55,564 bases of DNA, from the NCBI GenBank assembly GCA_024742575.1, contig JANSYF010000015.1:1-55564 (forward strand). Direction: 5' to 3'. The notes beneath the pieces were generated by a model that worked only from the letters and a program-made list of their open reading frames with translations, did no database searches and was not told the origin of the DNA. Positions within the stretch are counted from its first letter, which is position 1. Every line of letters starts with the position of its first letter. Position numbers and translations under genes: made by a program. This stretch comes from Paracoccaceae bacterium. Lineage in GTDB: Bacteria; Pseudomonadota; Alphaproteobacteria; Rhodobacterales; Rhodobacteraceae. Below are positions 26,170-34,747 of the stretch, one piece after another.

Positions 26170-28142
26170 CTGCCGCCACGACCACTTTGCCAAGTTCGCC
26201 GCGTAGTTTCAGCAACGCCCAGATCGCTCTGGCGTTTGTCGCCGTAGCGGTCGTTCTGACAATCTTGCAATATATCGGTCTATTGCCTGCTTGGATGCAC
26301 CGCCTGCCGGAAGCCATTATTCCGAATTTTGCAAGCGTCCTCGACACGGTCTTCAACTTTGTCAAAGACGACCTTGGACTTCTTGCTCTGACGCGGTTCC
26401 TGACCGAAGGGTTGGAATGGCTGCTGGATTTCTCAGCAAACATATTCTTTGGCAAACGTCGTTTCCCGAATATTGGACCCATTCCATGGACCGCAATGGC
26501 GGCCGTGGCCAGCGTGATCGGCTACTATCTTGGCGGGTGGCGGCTCGCTCTGCTGGGGGGCGGGACGATGGTGTGGACCGCACTTATCGGTCAGTGGGAA
26601 ATCGCAATGCAGACGATGTCGGTTCTGGCGATTGCAGCACCGCTCGCCTTTGTCATCGGCCTGTCCTTGGGGATCGCAGCTTGGAAATACGCATGGGTCG
26701 ATAAGGCAATCAAACCCATCCTGTCCGTTCTGCAGACCCTGCCGTTCTTCACGTATCTTTTGCCTGCTGTCATCTTCTTTAAGGTTGGCCCAACCGCAGG
26801 TGCCGTGGCCACAACCATTTACGCGATCCCGCCGATGATCTTGATGACGACACTTGGTCTCAAAAAGGTGTCACCAGAAGTGGTGGAAGCAGGCAAGATG
26901 AGCGGCTGCACCAAGGCGCAGATGCTGCGTCATGTCTATATCCCGTCTGCGCGCACAGAAATACTTGTGGGTGTGAACCAAGTCATCATGCTTAGCCTCG
27001 CCATGGTGGTTCTGACGGCCTTTATTGGTATGCCGGGCCTGGGGGCCAAACTGCTGGCGATGATGGGCAGTTTCAAACTGGGTCGGTCGTTTGAAATCGG
27101 CATCACGATTGTTCTGCTCGCTGTCATGCTGGATCGGATGTCAAAAGCGTGGGTCATCAAACAACCCGAGCATTTTGAACGCGGTACGCCGCTTTGGAAG
27201 AAGCATAGTATGCTGCTGCTTGGCCTTGGGCTTTTCATAGGCTTCACGCTCTTGTCCCTGGTCGTCCCGTTTCTTGCCGAAGTCGGGCGGGGTCAGGACT
27301 TTAGCCAAGGCAAAGAGCTTGATAACCTGATCAAGGCTTTTCTCAATATCGAATGGGTCAAAGCAACCACTGGTTTCTTGCGCGCATTTCTGAACGTTCA
27401 GGTTCTGATCCCATTCCGAAACTTCATGCTGTCAATCCCAACGCCCGCCTTCATCCTGCTTGTCGCGGCCTTTGCATTTGCTCTGGCCGGACGCCGCGAA
27501 GCGATCTATGCGCTCGTTTTCTTTTCCCTCGTTGCTTTGTCGGGGTGGTGGGATCGTGCCATCATAACGCTGTATTCCGTAATTTCCGCAGTGAGCCTTG
27601 CAGCCCTCATTGGACTGCCAATTGGCATCCTCGCGTCCCGATCCAAAAAGTGGTCGGAACGTGTGTTGTTGGTGTGCGATACAGCGCAGACTTTCCCCAG
27701 TTTCGTGTATTTGATACCGGCAATTATGCTGTTCGGCATCACAGACGTTGCCGTGATATTCTCGATCCTTGTTTTCGCGATGGTGCCGCTGACGCGATAC
27801 ACCATTGAGGGGTTGCGCAACGTGCCGGAAGAAATGACCGAAGCGGCGGATATGTCCGGAGCGAAGCGGTTTCAAAAACTCTGGAGCGTGCAATTGCCGA
27901 TCGCCCTGCCGACGATGGCCGTGGGCTTTAATCAGGCAATCATGTTTGCTTTCTTCATGGTGATCATCGCGGCATTCATCGGCACGCAGGATCTTGGCCA
28001 AGAATTACAACGCACACTCGCAGGCACGGATCTGGGTAAGAACTTTGTCTTGGGGATTTGCGTTTCGCTGATGGCTTTGACTTTTGATCTCACAATTATG
28101 AAGTGGGCCGCAGACAAAAAACGGATGCTCGGTCTACAGTAA
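26166..28142 (+). CDS. tmoV: TMAO ABC transporter permease with two fused permease domains
   Basis: 658 residues, more than twice the length of a usual ProW permease. Two copies of the permease domain can be seen. The first has the ATPase-contact loop EVVEAGKMSGCTKAQMLRHV and then FIGMPGLGAKLL; the second has EMTEAADMSGAKRFQKLWSV and then FIGTQDLGQELQ. The two are separated by a region with additional helices. A pseudo-dimeric permease in one chain would pair with a TmoW dimer. This fits the TmoV described in Roseobacters. A probable terminator follows at 28248. Confidence 0.9.
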   Translation: MTAATTTLPSSPRSFSNAQIALAFVAVAVVLTILQYIGLLPAWMHRLPEAIIPNFASVLDTVFNFVKDDLGLLALTRFLTEGLEWLLDFSANIFFGKRRFPNIGPIPWTAMAAVASVIGYYLGGWRLALLGGGTMVWTALIGQWEIAMQTMSVLAIAAPLAFVIGLSLGIAAWKYAWVDKAIKPILSVLQTLPFFTYLLPAVIFFKVGPTAGAVATTIYAIPPMILMTTLGLKKVSPEVVEAGKMSGCTKAQMLRHVYIPSARTEILVGVNQVIMLSLAMVVLTAFIGMPGLGAKLLAMMGSFKLGRSFEIGITIVLLAVMLDRMSKAWVIKQPEHFERGTPLWKKHSMLLLGLGLFIGFTLLSLVVPFLAEVGRGQDFSQGKELDNLIKAFLNIEWVKATTGFLRAFLNVQVLIPFRNFMLSIPTPAFILLVAAFAFALAGRREAIYALVFFSLVALSGWWDRAIITLYSVISAVSLAALIGLPIGILASRSKKWSERVLLVCDTAQTFPSFVYLIPAIMLFGITDVAVIFSILVFAMVPLTRYTIEGLRNVPEEMTEAADMSGAKRFQKLWSVQLPIALPTMAVGFNQAIMFAFFMVIIAAFIGTQDLGQELQRTLAGTDLGKNFVLGICVSLMALTFDLTIMKWAADKKRMLGLQ

Positions 28143-28247
28143 ATCCACAAAGCGCCCGCGCATTTGGCTCAGAACCCGTAGGAAATGGGCGACGGTAGCA
28201 CCAAACGCGATAGCCGAGACGAAGACTTCTGTGCAGCTGACGAAAAC

Positions 28248-28288
28248 GGCGGGTAAAGGTTTCCCCTTGCCCGCCGCTTCATTTTTTG
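28248..28288 (+). terminator. terminator after tmoXWV, close to the convergent TRAP operon
   Basis: GGCGGG (28248-28253) pairs with CCCGCC (28270-28275), with AAGG/CCTT inside the stem, and a T-run follows on the plus strand (28282-28287). It separates the methylamine cluster from the next island. The 160-base convergent spacer has no gene. Confidence 0.75.
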
Positions 28289-28301
28289 GCGCGTTGTTCG
28301 T

Positions 28302-29594
28302 TTAGCCGATGGTGCTTCCCAGCCAAAGCGTGATCGCTGGAAAGGCGACCAGCAAGGCAAGCCGAACCACATCGACAGTGATGAAAGGTATAAGGCCCTT
28401 GAATATCCGAACTACCGGAACGTCGGGCAAGACGGCCTTGAGAACAAAGACGTTCATTCCGACAGGCGGCGTCACCAATGCGATTTCGGTCACGACGATC
28501 ACAATAATTCCGAACCAGACCAAATCGAACCCCTGAGCGACGACGATGGGCGCAAAGAGCGGCACGAAGATCAGGATGATCGCCATAGAGTCCATGACGC
28601 AGCCAAGCACAAGGAACACGAGCATGATCGCGAAGATCAAAGCATAACCCTCGAGTCCCGTGGACTGCACCAGTGCAAGAACGCCCGCTGCCAAGCCCGA
28701 AAGCGTAAGCAATTTTGACAGCATCAGCGCCCCGAACAGCACAGCGTACAGCGAGACAGAAGTATAAGCCGTGTCGATGATCACGGCACGCAGGACTTTC
28801 CACGTCAGGCGGCCGTGAAAAGTTGCAATGAGAATGGCGAGACCAGCACCCATTCCTGCGGCTTCGGTTGGTGTGAACAGCTTGGCGTAAAGCCCGCCGA
28901 TGATCAGCCCGAACAGCAGGACAAACGGCCAGATCCCGGACAGGGCCTTGATCCGTTCCGACCAGTCGCTTGTTTCGCCCTGCGGCGCATGTTCGGGGTT
29001 GCGGGCCGCGACAACCCGGATCGCCAGCATGTAAAGTGCAAGCCCGATCAGGCCCGGCACGACACCTGCGATGAAGAGGTCGCCGATATTGGTTTGGGTC
29101 AGAATGCCATAGACCACCATGATGATCGACGGCGGGATCAGTATGCCCAATGTCCCGCCAGCCGCGATGGTGCCTGCTGCCAATTCGACTGAGTAGTTGT
29201 ATTTCTTCATGCTCGGGTACGCGACCTTGGCCATGGTCGCCGCAGTCGCATAGCTTGATCCGCAGACGGCGGAAAAGCCGGAACAGGCCACCATCGTCGA
29301 CAGTGCAAGCCCGCCGCGTACATGGCCCACAAAGGCATAGGCTGCGCGGAACAAGTCATGCGCAATGCCGGTTTTTGAGATGACGTTGCCCATAAGGATG
29401 AACATCGGCACAACGGCCAGATCATAAGACAGCACCGCGTCCGAGATCGTCAGCGGCAAAAGCTGGAACGCAATGTTCCAGTTGATCGCAAAACCGATCC
29501 CGGCAACAGACACCGCCAGAAGCGAAATGGCCAGTGGAACGCGAAGAAAGGCCAGTAGAATGGCCGAAATCATTGCAATGGATCCGACGATCAT
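28302..29594 (-). CDS. dctM: TRAP transporter large permease (DctM), first TRAP system
   Basis: 430 residues with about twelve membrane helices and the DctM family features: MFILMGNVISKTGI, SGFSAVCGSSYATAATMAKVA, AGGTLGILIPPSIIMVVYG and LVTPPVGMNVFVLKAV. It forms the ion-coupled channel of a TRAP uptake system with the next two genes. The start overlaps the small permease stop by four bases. In this neighbourhood, downstream of a HipO-like amidohydrolase, an N-acyl or N-aroyl amino acid is the likely substrate (inference). Confidence 0.9.
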   Translation of the reverse strand: MIVGSIAMISAILLAFLRVPLAISLLAVSVAGIGFAINWNIAFQLLPLTISDAVLSYDLAVVPMFILMGNVISKTGIAHDLFRAAYAFVGHVRGGLALSTMVACSGFSAVCGSSYATAATMAKVAYPSMKKYNYSVELAAGTIAAGGTLGILIPPSIIMVVYGILTQTNIGDLFIAGVVPGLIGLALYMLAIRVVAARNPEHAPQGETSDWSERIKALSGIWPFVLLFGLIIGGLYAKLFTPTEAAGMGAGLAILIATFHGRLTWKVLRAVIIDTAYTSVSLYAVLFGALMLSKLLTLSGLAAGVLALVQSTGLEGYALIFAIMLVFLVLGCVMDSMAIILIFVPLFAPIVVAQGFDLVWFGIIVIVVTEIALVTPPVGMNVFVLKAVLPDVPVVRIFKGLIPFITVDVVRLALLVAFPAITLWLGSTIG

Positions 29595-30091
29595 AGCGCG
29601 TCCTCCTCGTGGGGGTCTGCAGGGTCGATCATCGGGCCGGTGACCGCGACGATTAGGGCTGCGAGGGCCGAAAGGGCACAGCTAAGTGCCATGAAAAAGT
29701 ATAGCGGGGCACGAGGTAAGCGCAGAGCCTGGCTTACTTCGGAAATCCGAGACGCGTTCAGCCCGTGTTTCACGAAAAGCCATGCGATAACGGCTAGAAC
29801 CAGCGTTACCAGAACCGAAACCAGAACCCGCCACCATGCCATCCAAGGTTGGCTCACCAGCTTGTTCAGCAGGTCAATAGTCAGATGTGCTCCTGCCGCG
29901 GTCACCAGTGGCAAACCCGCAAAAACCACAAGCGCCATAAGATGCTCGGTTATATCATTCGCACCGTAGATTGGCTTGCCGATTATGCGGCGTCCGATCA
30001 CGTCGGCAAATGTCAGGGCCACCATGCCAAGCAGAAACAGTGCCATCACCGTTTCCACGCCACGGCGTATTTTCCATGCCAAAGGCAGCAT
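29591..30091 (-). CDS. dctQ: TRAP transporter small permease (DctQ), first TRAP system
   Basis: 166 residues with four membrane helices, the DctQ size and layout (ALFLLGMVALTFADVIGRRI, ALVVFAGLPLVTAAGAHLTI). It connects the binding protein to DctM. GGGAGG precedes ATG 30091. A strong hairpin with a T-run separates it from dctP, so its expression is probably lower than that of the binding protein. Confidence 0.85.
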   Translation of the reverse strand: MLPLAWKIRRGVETVMALFLLGMVALTFADVIGRRIIGKPIYGANDITEHLMALVVFAGLPLVTAAGAHLTIDLLNKLVSQPWMAWWRVLVSVLVTLVLAVIAWLFVKHGLNASRISEVSQALRLPRAPLYFFMALSCALSALAALIVAVTGPMIDPADPHEEDAL

Positions 30092-30104
30092 GATGGGTCT
30101 CCTC

Positions 30105-30138
30105 CCAAAAAGACGGGGGCCGGTGTGCGGCCCCCGTC
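30105..30138 (-). other. hairpin with T-run between dctP and dctQ (first TRAP)
   Basis: GACGGGGGCCG (30112-30122) pairs perfectly with CGGCCCCCGTC (30128-30138), an 11-base-pair stem with a loop of five. On the minus strand it is followed by TTTTT and then the dctQ ribosome binding site. It probably works as a partial terminator inside the operon. Confidence 0.75.
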
Positions 30139-30145
30139 ATGTTGC

Positions 30146-31204
30146 TTACTGAGTCACGGCTGCTGCGGCTTTCGCGGCGAGTGTCCGGTAGGTTTCGCCG
30201 TAGAAATCCAGCATCGCCTGGGGGGCTTCGACGCCGGCTGCCTTTGCCGCGTCGATCCACTCACCAACCATGTCGCCATAGATGACATCGACTGCAGCGA
30301 TCAGTTCGGGCGAAGCCTCGACGATCTCGTGCCCTGCCGCGCTCAGTTTCTCATCGGCAGCAGGGTTCTGGGCGTCAAAGTTGCGGCCCCATGCAGCCGA
30401 CAATGTCTCGCCGCTGATGCCTTCGATCGCCGCCTTGTCCGCGTCGCTCAGACCGTCCCACTTGGCACCGTTCATGATTACGAAGAAGGTCGCATCGTAA
30501 AACCCGTTCGGGAAAATCGTGTGATGCTTGAGGCTGTCCTCGAGACGGAAGTTGACCACCGATTCCATAGTGTGAAGCGACCCGTCGATGACGCCGCTTT
30601 CCAGCATCTCATACGCCTTGGTGGCCGGGGCCGCGACCGGAACCGCGCCAAGCGCAGTTAGCAGCTTTTCCTGGATCGGGCCGCCCATGCGGAACTTGGT
30701 GTTGCTCATGTCCGCAGGCGTGGTGACAGCCTTGGACCCGTGGTGCAGTTGGCCACCACCAAACATTCCAACGCCCAGCATCTTCACACCGTCAAACGCC
30801 GCGTTGTTTGCGAGATAAGTATCAAAGGTCTGCCACAGCGCCACGCTTTGTGCCTCGGCATTGGTGCCGGCATTCGGGAATTCGGCGAACCACAGCGACA
30901 CGAAACGCTCGGGCTCGTAGGTGAAGTTGCCCCATGTGATGTCGGCAACACCGTTGCGTGCGAGTTCCCAGTGCTGGGGTGGGCTGGCCAAAGGCGCAGG
31001 AAGAATCGTCACGGTCACGCGGCCTTCGGTCACTTCGGCGACCTTTTCGGTGAAGGGCACAAGGAAGTCCGTGTGCACGAAATGGGTCGGCGGCACCCAG
31101 GACGACATTGTCAGCATTTCGGCGCTGGCAAGTTGTGCCGAAGCGGCGATGAGGGCGCTGGCGGCAACCGCGCTTTTCAAAAGGTTGGTGGAACAGAACG
31201 ACAT
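30146..31204 (-). CDS. dctP: TRAP transporter substrate-binding protein (DctP), first TRAP system
   Basis: 352 residues with signal peptide (MSFCSTNLLKSAVAASALIAASAQLASA) and a DctP-family mature domain (MSSWVPPTHFVHTDFLVPF, KFRMGGPIQEKLLTALG, ESGVIDGSLHTMESV). The conserved Arg of the KFRMGG segment usually contacts a substrate carboxylate, which fits an N-aroyl amino acid but also many other acids. GGGAGG precedes ATG 31204. It follows the amidohydrolase gene in the same operon. Confidence 0.88.
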   Translation of the reverse strand: MSFCSTNLLKSAVAASALIAASAQLASAEMLTMSSWVPPTHFVHTDFLVPFTEKVAEVTEGRVTVTILPAPLASPPQHWELARNGVADITWGNFTYEPERFVSLWFAEFPNAGTNAEAQSVALWQTFDTYLANNAAFDGVKMLGVGMFGGGQLHHGSKAVTTPADMSNTKFRMGGPIQEKLLTALGAVPVAAPATKAYEMLESGVIDGSLHTMESVVNFRLEDSLKHHTIFPNGFYDATFFVIMNGAKWDGLSDADKAAIEGISGETLSAAWGRNFDAQNPAADEKLSAAGHEIVEASPELIAAVDVIYGDMVGEWIDAAKAAGVEAPQAMLDFYGETYRTLAAKAAAAVTQ

Positions 31205-31232
31205 GGGTATCCTCCCTTGGATAATGTCTGTG

Positions 31233-32423
31233 TTAGGTCAGGTGGTGAGAGTTGAGCGAAACGCTCGTGCGGTGCTTTGCCAGATCGGCAAAGATGGCGG
31301 CTCCGACCGGGATGATCTCCGTGTCGAAGACGAATTCGGGATGATGCGGGGCAGGGCCTGCCTGCCCGATGAAGAAATAGGCCCCTGGCACGCGGGCTGA
31401 GAGTTCCGCGAAATCCTCGGACGCCATCAGGCTGCGGGCGTTCTCGGTCACGCGGTCGGCACCGACGATACGCGTGGCGGCTGACACTGCAGCGGCAACG
31501 CATGTCGGGTTGTTGAGCGTGACTGGCGTGACGGTTTCAATGTCGATGTCAATCAGGACCCCAAACAGCAGTTCAGTGGCACGCACTGCGTCTTGCAACA
31601 GGTTGGCCAGTCGGTCGCGGACGGCGGTGGCAGTCGTACGCATCGTCCCCTCGATCCGTACGGTTTCGGGCAGGATGTTGCGGGCGGTTCCGCCGTTTAG
31701 GAGGCCGAAGGAGGTCACCCCAGCTGCGCGTGCATCAACCAGCCGCGTGGCGGCCTGTTGCACCGATGTGATCAGATGCGCGGCAGCTGCGATGGCATCT
31801 TCGCCTGTATGCGGCATCGAACCGTGTGCGCCGTTGGCGCGAATGGTGATGTCGATATTGTCTGCCGAGGATAGAGCAGCCGTCATTGGCACGCCAACTT
31901 GCCCGGCAGGCAGGTCCGGGGAATTGTGCAGGGCGTAAATCTCGTCACAGGGGAAGCGATCGAACAGGCCATCGGCGATCATGGCGCGTGCGCCGGTCAG
32001 CAGCTCTTCAGCGGGCTGAAAGATGAACCGGACCGTGCCGTCAAATTCACGATGCTCTGCCAGATAGGCTGCAGCGGTAAGCGCGGTGACCATATGCCCG
32101 TCATGCCCGCAGCCGTGAAAGCGGGCCGGGTCTGTTGAAGCATAATCCAGCTTGGCCGCTTCGCGCATCGGCAGCGCATCGAGTTCGGCGCGAAAGGCAA
32201 CGATGCGGCCCGGTTTGTCTTTTGAAGAGGCAGTACCATGCAGCGTGCCAACCACGCCAGTGCCACCGATCCTTGTTTCCACCTCGTATCCGAACCCAAT
32301 CAGGTGGTCCGCGACAAATGCGGCAGTGCGGATCTCTTCAAATCCGGTTTCCGGGTGGCGGTGCAAAGTGTGCAGCCAGTCATGGGACGACGTTCGGTGT
32401 GAATTGTACCAATTGGTAAACAT
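31233..32423 (-). CDS. M20 amidohydrolase, HipO/hippurate-hydrolase-like
   Basis: 396 residues of the M20D family (hippurate hydrolases, N-acyl-amino-acid and IAA-amino-acid hydrolases). Metal ligands are recognisable in HGCGHDGH (residues 103-110, Cys105 and His107), the Glu pair of FQPAEE (139-140), and AHGSMPH. The usual RADMDALP reads RAELDALP (Asp to Glu), a small oddity. It would cut an amide such as benzoylglycine into benzoate and glycine in the cytoplasm. It is the first gene of the TRAP operon and lies beside MarR, the glycine riboswitch and the benzoate genes, which makes hippurate the leading substrate (inference). Other N-acyl amino acids remain possible. Confidence 0.85.
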   Translation of the reverse strand: MFTNWYNSHRTSSHDWLHTLHRHPETGFEEIRTAAFVADHLIGFGYEVETRIGGTGVVGTLHGTASSKDKPGRIVAFRAELDALPMREAAKLDYASTDPARFHGCGHDGHMVTALTAAAYLAEHREFDGTVRFIFQPAEELLTGARAMIADGLFDRFPCDEIYALHNSPDLPAGQVGVPMTAALSSADNIDITIRANGAHGSMPHTGEDAIAAAAHLITSVQQAATRLVDARAAGVTSFGLLNGGTARNILPETVRIEGTMRTTATAVRDRLANLLQDAVRATELLFGVLIDIDIETVTPVTLNNPTCVAAAVSAATRIVGADRVTENARSLMASEDFAELSARVPGAYFFIGQAGPAPHHPEFVFDTEIIPVGAAIFADLAKHRTSVSLNSHHLT

Positions 32424-32576
32424 TCTGCAGTCGTCCCATTTGATTGCAAGTTGAGATTATCTTACATTGATACTTGTACCTCGAAATGGTTGTTTGTTAA
32501 TACTATTTCTTGCTAAGATTTGGGTAACAGGTGATACCTTTTCGGTATTAATCCGACCGGGCACGACGAGAAGCAG
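32424..32576. promoter_or_regulatory. divergent spacer hydrolase/marR with GATACC palindrome
   Basis: No gene. It contains the inverted repeat GATACC (32533-32538), TTTTC, GGTATT (32544-32549), i.e. an ATAC-N7-GTAT core as in BenM/CatM operators. A further palindrome TACCAATTGGTA (32406-32417) lies inside the first codons of the hydrolase gene. Both are candidate operator sites for the MarR protein or for the benzoate LysR regulator. Confidence 0.5.
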
Positions 32577-33059
32577 ATGGACAAAACCTTCAAGAACGAG
32601 CGGTTGACCTACAAGCTCAACATCGTTGCGCAAGGGGCGATCACCGCCAATGATGCGATCTTCTTTCGCGAAACAGGGTGCCACATCCGCGACCTGCGCG
32701 TTCTACGCCTAATAGACGATACCCCCGGAACAACATTTGCAGAAATTGCGAAGATAACTGGTTTTGAGAGAAGTTTGACGTCGCGAATTCTTCAGAACCT
32801 GATTGGATCAGGTTTGATCGTGCGTGAGAACTCGACCGAGGATGCCCGGATGTTCCTGTTGTTTACGACCGACAAGGGCAAAGAAATTCGCCAGGTGGCG
32901 CGGCAGTTGTCGGACCGATTGGAAGTTATCCTGACCGACCCTTTGTCGATGCAGGAGCTAAGGGCCTTCAACGAGATACTACAACGTCTGGGCAGTTGGG
33001 TCACGTCAGAGGATTACCGCACTGCGCTGGGCGCAGAGGTCAACCAGAGTTCAAGTTAA
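32577..33059 (+). CDS. MarR-family transcriptional regulator
   Basis: 160 residues with a winged helix-turn-helix (TTFAEIAKITGFERSLTSRILQ then NLIGSGLIVRENSTEDARMFLLFTTDKGKEI), the MarR wing pattern. Members usually repress the divergent operon and are released by phenolic or aromatic acids. Divergent from the hydrolase-TRAP operon and close to the riboswitch, it likely controls uptake and hydrolysis of the substrate. ATG 32577 starts a 160-residue product; ribosome binding site is weak. Confidence 0.88.
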   Translation: MDKTFKNERLTYKLNIVAQGAITANDAIFFRETGCHIRDLRVLRLIDDTPGTTFAEIAKITGFERSLTSRILQNLIGSGLIVRENSTEDARMFLLFTTDKGKEIRQVARQLSDRLEVILTDPLSMQELRAFNEILQRLGSWVTSEDYRTALGAEVNQSSS

Positions 33060-33111
33060 TAGTCTTGACCTGAGAATAAATTCCGCATAGCGATTGAAAC
33101 AGCCTACCAAG

Positions 33112-33290
33112 TTGACACAGGAGAGGCCGAGCAAATCGGCGCCGAAGGAGCAACCCCCCGGAACCTCTCAGGCAAAAGGACTGTGACCAGCGCGGGCGTC
33201 TGAAGCGAGCTGCGAACGTGTGTTCGTATCCCGCGACAGAGGGGATTGGACCTGTCATCCGGCAGGACGAAACCTTGGGTCGCGGGAGGA
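33112..33290 (+). ncRNA. glycine riboswitch (single aptamer) with expression platform
   Basis: The segment 33112-33188 has the glycine aptamer core: GAGAGG, GCCGAAGGAGCAA, then CCTCTCAGGCAAAAGGAC, closed by CACAG (33116-33120) with CTGTG (33181-33185). Downstream, CCCGCG (33230-33235) can pair with CGCGGG at 33191-33196 or with the copy at 33281-33286. The second pairing extends to nine perfect pairs (33229-33237 with 33279-33287) and covers the ribosome binding site GGGAGGA (33284-33290). It would thus control translation of the flavoprotein gene at 33295. No second full aptamer is seen. Confidence 0.92.
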
Positions 33291-33294
33291 TACC

Positions 33295-34578
33295 ATGACC
33301 AGACTTGCCGTAATCGGCGCCGGAATCACCGGCGTTACAACTGCATCCAGCCTCATGGATCGGGGCTATGATGTGACATTGTTCGACCGCAACCGCTATG
33401 CCGCGATGCAGACTTCCTTCGCCAATGGCGGACAGCTTTCTGCATCGAATGCCGAGACGTGGAACCGCTGGTCCACTGTGTTCAAGGGCATGAAGTGGAT
33501 GATGACGCGCGGCGCGCCCTTGCTCGTCAATCCCAAGCCAAGTTGGCACAAATACAGCTGGATGGCCGAATTTGCGGCGTCGATCCCGCAATATCGCGCC
33601 AATACTGTTGAGACCACCCGCATGGCCATCGCTGCACGCGGACTGCTGCGCGAAAAGGCCGAACGGCACGGGTTCGATTTCGACTGCGAGAACCGGGGCA
33701 TTCTGCACATTTATACCAATAAGTCCGAGTTTGATCATGCAACCGAAGTCAACAAATTGCTGGCCGAAGGTGGTTTGGACCGTCGTGCGGTCGCGCCGGA
33801 AGAGATCCGTCAGATCGAACCGGCGCTTAATGGCGACTTCTATGGCGGATATTACACCGAGAGCGACTTCACCGGCGACATCCACCGCTATACGACTAGC
33901 CTTGCCAAATCCATCGAAGCCGGAGGTGCAGCCCTACGTTTTGGGACGGATGTCGATGCGCTAGAAGTCGATGAGAACGGCGTGCGTGTCACATGGAGCC
34001 GAAACAACGAAAGCCAGACCGAAGTCTTTGATGCCATCGTTGTCTGTGCTGGGGTAGAAAGCCGCCGGATTGGTGAGCAGCTTGGTGATCGGGTCAACGT
34101 TTACCCGGTCAAGGGCTATTCGATCACCGTCCGGCTGGATGACGAGAAAAGCCAAGAGGCAGCCCCTTGGATCAGTCTTCTCGATGACGAGGCTAAGGTG
34201 GTGACAAGTCGTCTGGGCCAGGATCGCTTCCGTATCGCGGGAACGGCAGAGTTTAACGGTTATAACTTGGACATTCGCGATGATCGGATTCGTCCTTTGG
34301 TCAAATGGTGTGAACAGTTCTTCCCCGGTGTCAGCACCGAACATGCAATTCCGTGGGCAGGGCTGCGCCCGATGATGCCCAACACGATGCCAAAGGTCGG
34401 GCAGGGGGTTCGGGACCGCGTGTTCTATAATACCGGACATGGGCATCTGGGCTGGACGCTGTCGGCGGTCACAGCCGAGATGGTCAGCGAAACAGTCGCA
34501 GCATCGCGAGTGGTAAACCAAGGAACCGCGCGTCGGCGGTCTACGCCTTCAGAGGTGCGCGCAGCAAAGGCCGCATAA
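33295..34578 (+). CDS. DadA-like FAD-dependent amino-acid oxidoreductase
   Basis: 427 residues. FAD motif VIGAGITGVTTA from residue 6, FANGGQLSASNAETW, and the C-terminal GHGHLGWTLS segment place it in the D-amino-acid dehydrogenase (DadA) small-subunit family. It would oxidise a small amino acid at the membrane or in the cytoplasm. Since it is under a glycine riboswitch, glycine or an N-substituted glycine is the likely substrate, which would use the glycine released from hippurate; this is inference, because true glycine dehydrogenation by DadA members is weak or unknown. ATG 33295 has GGGAGGA at an ideal distance. A terminator follows. Confidence 0.85.
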   Translation: MTRLAVIGAGITGVTTASSLMDRGYDVTLFDRNRYAAMQTSFANGGQLSASNAETWNRWSTVFKGMKWMMTRGAPLLVNPKPSWHKYSWMAEFAASIPQYRANTVETTRMAIAARGLLREKAERHGFDFDCENRGILHIYTNKSEFDHATEVNKLLAEGGLDRRAVAPEEIRQIEPALNGDFYGGYYTESDFTGDIHRYTTSLAKSIEAGGAALRFGTDVDALEVDENGVRVTWSRNNESQTEVFDAIVVCAGVESRRIGEQLGDRVNVYPVKGYSITVRLDDEKSQEAAPWISLLDDEAKVVTSRLGQDRFRIAGTAEFNGYNLDIRDDRIRPLVKWCEQFFPGVSTEHAIPWAGLRPMMPNTMPKVGQGVRDRVFYNTGHGHLGWTLSAVTAEMVSETVAASRVVNQGTARRRSTPSEVRAAKAA

Positions 34579-34592
34579 TCCCACAAGTCAGA

Positions 34593-34638
34593 TTTTACCG
34601 TTTGGTAAAAAGGCGTCGCACCGTGCGGCGCCTTTTTC
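34593..34638 (+). terminator. terminator after the riboswitch-controlled gene, with a second palindrome
   Basis: A ten-pair stem AAGGCGTCGC (34610-34619) with GCGGCGCCTT (34625-34634), one G-T pair, followed by T-rich sequence. Just before it is a palindrome TTTTACC-GTTT-GGTAAAA (34593-34610), which overlaps the start of the stem. Confidence 0.85.
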
Positions 34639-34654
34639 TTTGGACGAGAGTACC

Positions 34655-34679
34655 GATGATACCGCGTCAGGGTATCATC
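34655..34679. promoter_or_regulatory. GATGATACC-N7-GGTATCATC palindrome upstream of catB
   Basis: Two perfect nine-base arms (34655-34663 and 34671-34679) with a 7-base spacer, 69 bases before catB. The half-site GATACC/GGTATC is the same as in the spacers at 32533 and 46387. Strong candidate operator of the catB-ben operon; the LysR protein encoded at 44414 is the obvious suspect. Confidence 0.6.
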
Positions 34680-34747
34680 CGAGATCCGGGCCATCATCGA
34701 CAGAAACCGTTCCGCATGGGCAATCTGCATCTCAACGAAACGACAAG

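Noticed and set aside
33189..33290. Second glycine aptamer (tandem riboswitch)
   Set aside because: The downstream part lacks the CAGGCAAAAGGAC and GCCGAAGG core; it is better explained as expression platform hairpins.
34655..34679. Canonical ATAC-N7-GTAT LysR site at catB
   Set aside because: The palindrome here has ATAC-N9-GTAT, so it does not meet the exact CatM/BenM spacing; it is kept only as a candidate operator.
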